A stretch of DNA of 8,720 nt, taken from NCBI GenBank assembly GCA_045644025.1, contig JAZRGE010000075.1:1-8720 (forward strand). Reading direction: 5' to 3'. Positions 1 to 6,100 of the stretch are shown here, in pieces. The position numbers and the translations under genes were made by a program. A model generated the notes under the pieces. It was not told the DNA's origin. It worked only from the letters and a program-made list of their open reading frames with translations, and searched no databases. Source of the stretch: JAZRGE01 sp045644025 (GTDB taxonomy: Bacteria; Bacillota; Clostridia; Oscillospirales; Acutalibacteraceae). Numbering within the stretch: position 1 is the stretch's first letter; every line of letters begins with the position of its first letter.

Positions 1-1010
1 AGGATTTTTACTACGATCTTCCCACTGAACTTATCGCACAGACCCCTCTTAAAAATAGGAGCGGGACCAGACTGCTTATAATCGATAGGGAAACAGGCGA
101 TATCACCCACGGCACGTTCACGGATATCGTGAGCCATTTAAGGGCAGGGGATTGCCTTGTGCTCAATGATACAAAGGTGCTGCCCGCGCGTATTTTCGGC
201 CGCAGAACAGACACAGGTGCCGTGGTTGAATTCGTGCTTCTGAAGCAGAAGGGTGAAAACATCTGGGAATGCATTGCAGGGCCGGGAAAGAAGGCCAGGG
301 AAGGCCACGAGTTCACATTTTCACAGCGCCTTTCGGCAAAGGTTACGAACGTGCTGGAAGATGGCAATCGTATCCTTGAGTTTAATTGCGACGGCAATTT
401 CTACGAAGTGCTGGACGAAGTGGGACAGATGCCCCTGCCGCCCTATATCACCGAGAAACTGCAGGACCAGACAAGATACCAGACTGTTTATGCCGATCAT
501 CTCGGCTCGGCCGCTGCACCCACAGCCGGATTGCATTTCACCGAAGATCTGCTTAAAGAAGTGGAAGCGAAGGGTGTGAAGATATGCAGAGTCACACTTC
601 ACGTAGGTTTAGGCACATTCCGCCCCGTGAAGGTTGATAAGATAGAAGATCATAAGATGCACAGCGAATCTTATTTTATTTCGGAAGAAAGTGCAAAATT
701 GCTCAACGAAACAAAGGCTGCAGGCGGCCGCATTATTTGCGTGGGCACAACATCCTGCCGCACTATTGAGAGCGCTGCCGCTAAGGGAGATTTTGCTCCC
801 GTGGCCGATGATACAAGTATATTCATCTACCCCGGCTATAAATTCAAGGCGATGAACGGCCTTATCACAAATTTCCACCTGCCCGAAAGCACGCTTATAA
901 TGTTGGTTTCGGCCTTTGCAGGCTACGATACCACAATGGAAGCCTATAGGCAGGCTGTGGAGCAGAAATACAGATTTTTCAGCTTCGGCGATGCAATGCT
1001 GATTATTTGA
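1..1010 (+). CDS. queA: S-adenosylmethionine:tRNA ribosyltransferase-isomerase QueA (5' end cut by window)
   Basis: QueA transfers and isomerises the ribosyl part of S-adenosylmethionine onto preQ1 at tRNA position 34, giving epoxyqueuosine; it is cytoplasmic. The reading frame is open from base 3, where the translation begins DFYYDLPTELIAQTPL, the usual start of QueA after only a handful of residues, so the true start codon lies just outside the window. The GTG at 129 is internal and is not the start. Family landmarks are the LVLNDTKVLPAR segment (about 159-194), the GSAAAPTAGLHFTE segment (about 504-545), HVGLGTFRPV (600-629), the VGTTSCRT segment near 740-765, IYPGYKFK, and the C-terminal YRFFSFGDAM (969-998). 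About 335 residues are visible, against a usual 340 or so, so the gene looks intact. It ends 12 bases before tgt, its pathway partner, and is very probably cotranscribed with it. The promoter, and any preQ1 riboswitch, would be upstream and out of view. Confidence 0.97.
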   Translation, partial: DFYYDLPTELIAQTPLKNRSGTRLLIIDRETGDITHGTFTDIVSHLRAGDCLVLNDTKVLPARIFGRRTDTGAVVEFVLLKQKGENIWECIAGPGKKAREGHEFTFSQRLSAKVTNVLEDGNRILEFNCDGNFYEVLDEVGQMPLPPYITEKLQDQTRYQTVYADHLGSAAAPTAGLHFTEDLLKEVEAKGVKICRVTLHVGLGTFRPVKVDKIEDHKMHSESYFISEESAKLLNETKAAGGRIICVGTTSCRTIESAAAKGDFAPVADDTSIFIYPGYKFKAMNGLITNFHLPESTLIMLVSAFAGYDTTMEAYRQAVEQKYRFFSFGDAMLII

Positions 1011-1022
1011 TAGGAGAATATT

Positions 1023-2153
1023 ATGCTTAAAATTCTTAAAACCGAAGGCAGAGCCCGTAGGGGAGAGCTCACCACAGCTCACGGCGTGGTGCAGACACCT
1101 GTCTTTATGAACGTGGCAACCTCGGCCGCAATAAAAGGCGCTGTGGCAGCGGAAGATCTTAAGACTCTAGGTTGCCAGATCATGCTTTCCAACACGTATC
1201 ATCTGCACGTGCGCCCCGGAGACGAGCTTATCGGCAAACTGGGCGGTGTGAGAGAGTTCGCGGGCTGGAAGGGCCCTGTGCTCACCGATAGCGGTGGATT
1301 TCAGGTGTTTTCGTTGGCATCGCTTCGAAATATCACCGAGGAAGGCGTTACCTTTGCTTCCCATGTTGACGGCAAGCGCATATTCATAGGTCCCGAGCAA
1401 TCTATGCAGATCCAATCCAATCTGGGTTCCACGATAGCTATGGCCTTTGATGAATGTGTGGCCAATCCTTCCACCTATGAGTATGTGAAGGAATCTCAGG
1501 CCAAGACGGTGCGTTGGCTTAAGCGATGCAAGGAAGAAATGGCAAGGCTCAATGCATCCGGCAAGGCTGTGAATCCGGAGCAAAAACTTTTTGGTATCAA
1601 TCAGGGTGGTGTTTATGCCGATCTGCGAATAGAAAATATGAAGGCTATTGCCGAGCTGGATTTGCCCGGCTATTCTATCGGCGGTCTTGCTGTGGGCGAA
1701 ACGGCCGACGTGATGTATGATATTATCGATCACGTGCAGGAATATATGCCTAAAGAAAAGCCTCGCTATTTAATGGGTGTGGGCACGCCCGTGAATATTA
1801 TTGAGGGCGTTTGGCGCGGTATTGATATGTTTGATTGCGTTATGCCCAGCCGAAATGCACGCCACGGACATCTTTTCACCCACGATGGAATTATTAATAT
1901 CAACAACGAGAAATATAAAGATGATCTTGATCCCATCGAGGTAGGTTGCCAATGCCCTGCCTGCCAAATGCATTCCAAGGCATATATCCGCCACCTGCTT
2001 AAGAGCGGAGAGATGCTGGCATCCCGATTGATGGTGATGCACAATCTTTATTTCTATAATAATCTTATGGCAGAGATCAGGCAGGCTTTGGATGAAGGTA
2101 GGTTTGAGCAGTATTATCGTGAACAAACTGTTAAACTTGGCCGTAGAATATAA
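1023..2153 (+). CDS. tgt: Queuine/preQ1 tRNA-guanine transglycosylase (Tgt)
   Basis: Tgt exchanges guanine 34 of tRNAs with GUN anticodons for the queuosine precursor preQ1. The protein is 376 residues, the normal bacterial length. By comparison with the well-studied Zymomonas enzyme, the TDSGGFQ motif holds the general acid/base Asp89, and the GIDMFDCVMPSRNARHG segment holds the nucleophile Asp271. The substrate pocket is visible as FDECV (Asp143, Cys145), GINQGG (191-196) and GGLAVGE (220-226). The structural zinc site is Cys309, Cys311, Cys314 and His340. The LAVGE loop is the form seen in preQ1-using bacterial enzymes, and the adjacent queA also argues for de novo queuosine synthesis rather than queuine salvage; this is inference. 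The ATG at 1023 has an AGGAGA ribosome binding site at 1013-1018 and matches the family start. No missing or odd key residue was seen. Confidence 0.98.
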   Translation: MLKILKTEGRARRGELTTAHGVVQTPVFMNVATSAAIKGAVAAEDLKTLGCQIMLSNTYHLHVRPGDELIGKLGGVREFAGWKGPVLTDSGGFQVFSLASLRNITEEGVTFASHVDGKRIFIGPEQSMQIQSNLGSTIAMAFDECVANPSTYEYVKESQAKTVRWLKRCKEEMARLNASGKAVNPEQKLFGINQGGVYADLRIENMKAIAELDLPGYSIGGLAVGETADVMYDIIDHVQEYMPKEKPRYLMGVGTPVNIIEGVWRGIDMFDCVMPSRNARHGHLFTHDGIININNEKYKDDLDPIEVGCQCPACQMHSKAYIRHLLKSGEMLASRLMVMHNLYFYNNLMAEIRQALDEGRFEQYYREQTVKLGRRI

Positions 2154-2159
2154 AATCAC

Positions 2160-2188
2160 TTGCAAACCAACAATTGCTTGTGTATAAT
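2160..2188 (+). promoter_or_regulatory. Probable sigma-A promoter for yajC
   Basis: A TTGCAA -35 box (2160-2165, four of six consensus bases) and a perfect TATAAT -10 box (2183-2188) are separated by exactly 17 bp. This places transcription start near 2195, about 24 bases before the yajC start and just ahead of its GGAGG site. No hairpin terminator lies between tgt and this promoter, so yajC may also receive readthrough from queA-tgt. Found by eye; not tested. Confidence 0.7.
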
Positions 2189-2218
2189 AAGCATAATTTG
2201 TTTTTGGAGGAAAATTAA

Positions 2219-2491
2219 ATGGATTGGACTACTTTGGGAACACTTCTTTGGTTTGGTGTAATTATCCTTGTGATGTATTTTGTGATGATTCGCCCCCAGA
2301 AGAAAAAACAGAAAGAAGAGCAGAAGATGCGCGAAAGCCTGCAGATCGGTGATGAGATCGTCACCATCGGTGGCATTATCGGCAGAATCGTTTCTATTAA
2401 AGACGATACTCTTATTATTGAATCTCCCGATCACAGCAAGATTCAGATCTGCAACTGGGCTATCCAGAAAAACAACACCATTCACGAATAA
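2219..2491 (+). CDS. yajC: Preprotein translocase accessory subunit YajC
   Basis: YajC is a small single-pass membrane protein that associates with the SecDF part of the Sec export machinery. The 90-residue product has one hydrophobic helix at about residues 6-24, followed by the signature RPQKKKQKEEQKM basic stretch (25-37) and then the small soluble domain with GDEIVTIGGIIGRIVSI (44-60) and a short beta-rich tail; this order and length match the family. The ATG at 2219 has a GGAGG ribosome binding site at 2206-2210, eight bases upstream. It has its own promoter in the 65-base gap after tgt. Position directly after tgt is the classic bacterial arrangement, but no secD or secF follows here: the next gene is a TIGR04086-type membrane protein and then a terminator. 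Confidence 0.96.
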   Translation: MDWTTLGTLLWFGVIILVMYFVMIRPQKKKQKEEQKMRESLQIGDEIVTIGGIIGRIVSIKDDTLIIESPDHSKIQICNWAIQKNNTIHE

Positions 2492-2544
2492 TTTATTATC
2501 TTTCCGAATATTAATTACCGAAGTCTTTTTATGGGGGATTCGGT

Positions 2545-2952
2545 ATGGAAAAATATTCGGGCAGCTCTAAGCTTGCCGGTATTCAATGGCAATCGGTGGC
2601 TTTGGGAGCGGGCATAGGTGTTGCCGCCACAATGATATTTATGCTTATCTTTGCGGTGGTGCTGGCATCGGTGGATCTGTGGGAAGGCGCTCCGAGGCTT
2701 ATTTCCTCTATGTGCCTTGGTATAGGTGCTTTGCTGGGCGGTTTTGTAGCCGCCAAGCGTAATTGCCAAAAGGGCCTCTTTGTGGGTCTTGCCACGGGCG
2801 GAGCGGTGTTTTGTGCCTTTGCCTTGGTGGCGCTCATTCTTGGCTCCGATGTGGGCGTGATGTTTATCGTTCGCCTTGCAGTAGCTATAATAAGCGGCGC
2901 TGTGGGCGGTGTGCTTGGCATTAACCTTCGCCCAAAAAGAAGATATGTTTAG
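2545..2952 (+). CDS. TIGR04086/YrzE-family four-helix membrane protein
   Basis: The 135-residue product has four predicted membrane segments, about residues 18-43, 51-70, 77-99 and 104-126, each rich in small residues (GAGIGVA, GIGALLGGFVAA, GLATGGAV, ISGAVGGVLGI), with a basic loop KRNCQKG (71-77) between helices 2 and 3 and a basic C-terminus. This glycine-rich pattern, the GGFVAAKR...KG turn and the GGVLGINL ending fit the TIGR04086 family (YrzE in Bacillus), which is commonly encoded just after yajC in Bacillota. Its molecular function is unknown; a link to protein export is only suggested by position. The ATG at 2545 has a GGGGGA purine run at 2533-2538 as ribosome binding site. No convincing promoter was seen in the 53-base gap after yajC, so the two are probably cotranscribed. 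Confidence 0.85.
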   Translation: MEKYSGSSKLAGIQWQSVALGAGIGVAATMIFMLIFAVVLASVDLWEGAPRLISSMCLGIGALLGGFVAAKRNCQKGLFVGLATGGAVFCAFALVALILGSDVGVMFIVRLAVAIISGAVGGVLGINLRPKRRYV

Positions 2953-2956
2953 AAAA

Positions 2957-2990
2957 AAGCCACGCAGCAATGCGTGGCTTCTTTGTTTAT
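2957..2990 (+). terminator. Rho-independent terminator after the yajC block
   Basis: A perfect 10-bp stem pairs 2957-2966 with 2971-2980 around a GCAA tetraloop (a stable GNRA loop), followed by a T-rich run to 2990. It begins five bases after the stop codon of the membrane protein gene and separates the housekeeping block from the large secreted-enzyme gene. Confidence 0.93.
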
Positions 2991-3030
2991 TTTGCTGAAA
3001 ACAATTAAATATATTTGTGTAAAGAGCCTA

Positions 3031-3060
3031 TAGAAAAATGATGATAGAGAGTGCTATAAT
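3031..3060 (+). promoter_or_regulatory. Probable extended -10 promoter for the large secreted enzyme
   Basis: A perfect extended -10 element (TGCTATAAT, 3052-3060) lies 67 bases before the GTG start. The best -35 match is TAGAAA (3031-3036) at 18 bp spacing, only four of six consensus bases, as expected when an extended -10 compensates. Transcription would start near 3067. A second TATAAT (3082-3087) lacks any recognisable -35 box. An imperfect AT-rich dyad at 3071-3087 just downstream of the predicted start could be a regulator site, but this is speculative. Confidence 0.6.
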
Positions 3061-3112
3061 CCAAAATATGATTATGAAATTTATAATTGGAGTATTTTTG
3101 CATCTGATAACA

Positions 3113-3118
3113 AAGGAG
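3113..3118 (+). promoter_or_regulatory. Ribosome binding site that fixes the GTG start at 3127
   Basis: AAGGAG lies eight bases before GTG 3127, an ideal spacing. The next in-frame candidate, ATG 3136, is 17 bases away, so GTG is preferred. It also gives a normal signal peptide n-region with lysines at residues 2, 5 and 6. Confidence 0.85.
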
Positions 3119-3126
3119 AATGCGTT

Positions 3127-6100
3127 GTGAAAACAATGAAGAAAATTACAGGTTTTATTTTGTGCCTGGTAATTGTGTTCACTTTAGTGGCTCCCGGTAT
3201 TGCCGCCGGTGCCGCTAAGGTAATCGAGCATCACTTAATCATGCCCGATGATTTCGACACAATAGGAACCTGGAAACTTTCAACAGATGATTTAGCATTT
3301 AATAGCACCACACTTCAGGGCGAGGAGTGGCGCGATACCTCTAATGTAAGGCCTGCGGTTGCTACAGTTACTGTAGAGACAGCGGGTGAATACACCCTGT
3401 GGGTGCACGCAAAGGTGCAAAACATACCGCCAACTCAGGCCAGCTCCTGGTTGTTCCAAGCTGCCGTAGATGGTAATGTGTTTGATACCATACACGGCGG
3501 CGGCAATAGGCCTGCCAAGGTGTTTGAGTGGGAAAAATCCGGCACTATCACTCTGGAGGCTGGTACTCACGAGATCAGCCTTATCGATACCTATGCCGAC
3601 TGGCCCAGGTGCGATGCCCTTTTCCTTACTAATGATGCAGAATTAGTTCCTTCTGATGATTATGCAACTCTTCTGGAGCAGGCTGCTTCCGGCGGTGTTG
3701 TTGAAGAAACTGAATATATCTACGTGGATAATACTGATGCAAATGCTCAGAAAAATGGCCCCGAAGCAAACTGGGCAGAGTATTCTCTTGATTCTGCTTA
3801 CGGCGGTGGCTATTTTGCCGCCACAGGTAATGGCTCGGATATAGTATCTTTTGCCTGGCCGATTGTTCCCGATAAGGCGGGCTACTGGGCTGTGGATGTG
3901 TTTATTCCCGAAGCTCCTGCAGATAAAGAAATCAGCAATAATGTTACATACGAAATAAGCACAAAAAGCGGATTGAACAATGTTGTGATTGATCAAAGCG
4001 CAAACAGCGGCTGGGTTCGCCTTGGTATTTATGGATTTTCTGCCGACGGCACAGAGAGGATTTCCGTTGCTCCCGAAAAGAATGGAACCGATTGGGTGCT
4101 TGTGGATGCAGTTCGTATGAACTTTCTTGGCGATTATAATCCCGAAACAACTATAGTTGTGGATAACGAAGATGCAGAAAATACAGTGCGCACCGGCTCT
4201 TTCCCCGGTGTTTCCGGCAAGGGTTGGATAGGTGAGTCCACCTATCGCCCGGGTTTTATAGGCGAAAACTATTATTCTATGCGCGAAGGCGATAGTGAGG
4301 CTACTTTTACCTGGAAATTTAAGGTGCCCAAAGCAGGATACTACGATGTGGCTATAAATCTTCCCGACGGTGCCAGCGGTGAAGCATTGGCTTCTGCTGT
4401 ATCTTATGAAATATATGGCCATAGCGAAACAGTTAACGTAACCATATCGCATAATCAGCCTGCAGGGTTTATTTCCCTTGGAAGATGCTATTTTGAGGCT
4501 ACAAACGAAGCAGTGGCGCTGCTTAAGATTATCGGACCGACAGAAGGTGCCTGCATGGTAGATGCTGCAAAAATTGAATTCGTAGGCGAAGACCTTGAAG
4601 CCAATAAGGGATATTATCAAATAGATCTCAACGATCCTAAGCAGACTATTCTCGGCCTTGGCGTGGAGATCCAGAGTGACTCGCTGGGCTCCGGCAACAC
4701 AATGGATGCCAACGATACCAGCGGACATTCCGTTCCTCACGATCTAACCGAAAGTGAGCGCGAGCGTTTTTATTCCGATTTGCTCACAGGCTTCCGCTAC
4801 GTGCGCCTTGCCGGCGGCCTTTTCTATCGCGGAACCGATGCCGAAGGAAAACATTTGGTGGAGCGTTGGGATACCCAGGATGAAGAACTTGCCGAAATGA
4901 TCGAGAAATCGGGTGTTGAGGGCTTTAATCTTGAGTTTTGGTCTCCCACACCTTATTTCAAATCCAACGGCGAGTATCACGGCGGAAAGCTTAAGTGCTT
5001 TGATGAAAATTGGGAATACTACGGCGATGAAGAAAAGACCAACGAATTCCTTACGGAATTTGGTGAGACTATTATTGCCGATATCCGAAGAATGAAGGAA
5101 GACGGGCTTCCTATAGTGCAGTTTAGCTTGCAGAACGAACCTGATTTGACAAGCGTTTACGGCACATATTCTTTCTGCTATTACGATGAAAATGCGGGCG
5201 ATTATTATAAGGCATGTTGCGTTCTGCTTCCTATGCTTAAGGAAGCCTTCCCTGAGCTTAAGATCCATGTGAACAGCTGGAACGGCCAGCATTCTTCGTC
5301 TGCTTGGAAGATAAAGGATAATGCCGAAGTTTTGGCCTGCGTTGATATGTGGTCTTTCCACACCGTTGGCTACAACTCCGATAAAATGATCGAAGAAAGC
5401 GAATCAAATTTCAATTACGGAACAAACGGTAAACCTGTTTTCAATGCTGAGTTTGAGTATCAGCCCAGCAACTTTACAGGTCAATACGATTTCCGCTTTG
5501 TAAATACTACACAGGCTATAATGAACTGGATGGTATTTGAAAATTCTCCCACATGGTATTGGCTCCATGCTCTTAAGCCCTTGGGCAACGAAGAGTCTAT
5601 CGGCTACAGCCTTGGTATGTGGCGTAAGAGCGGCGATGCCACACAGTATAGCTTCAGCAGCGAAGAACAGACTGAATATTGGAACTCTGTGGAAGAGAAG
5701 ACCTGGGCCTATAACTATCCCAACTACAACGCTCTTCGCGGATTCCTTGAGTTTATGCCTTGGGATTCCGTGCGCTACAACGTTGTGGAAGATGAGACTC
5801 GCCTTGATCAGCGTATTATGGCTTGGAAGACACCCGAAGGCAAATTGGTATTTGCTGTCACCAACCGCGACAGTTCTGCTCCCTTCACATTCAACGTTGA
5901 TACAGGCCTGGATAACGCAACCTTCAAGGGCTATGCTCTCACAGCTTATGCCGAAGAAATGGTAGAACTCGGCACACAGGAAGGCAATGTGGAGACCACA
6001 TTGGATGCATATTCCGTTCAGTTCTGGGTGGAAGAGGAGTCTGCTCCCCAGATCAATTCCTATTTTATCCCTCCCACCGGTTTCTTCCCCACAGGCAGCT

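Noticed and set aside
129..1010. GTG at 129 as the start of queA
   Set aside because: The frame is open back to base 3 and the upstream residues match the conserved N-terminus of QueA.
2504..2543. CCGAAT and ATTCGG inverted repeat between yajC and the membrane protein gene
   Set aside because: Six-base arms with a 28-base loop, no T-run and overlap with the ribosome binding region; too weak for a terminator or a convincing regulatory structure.
3082..3087. Second TATAAT ahead of the large gene as an independent promoter
   Set aside because: No acceptable -35 box at 16-18 bp and no extended -10 TG; the upstream extended -10 is a better candidate.
3643..4740. Long open frame on the minus strand (365 codons) inside the large gene
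   Set aside because: It lies wholly opposite the signal-peptide-bearing modular enzyme, has no ribosome binding site of note, and its translation is Cys/Ile/His-rich without any recognisable domain; it is a shadow of codon bias.
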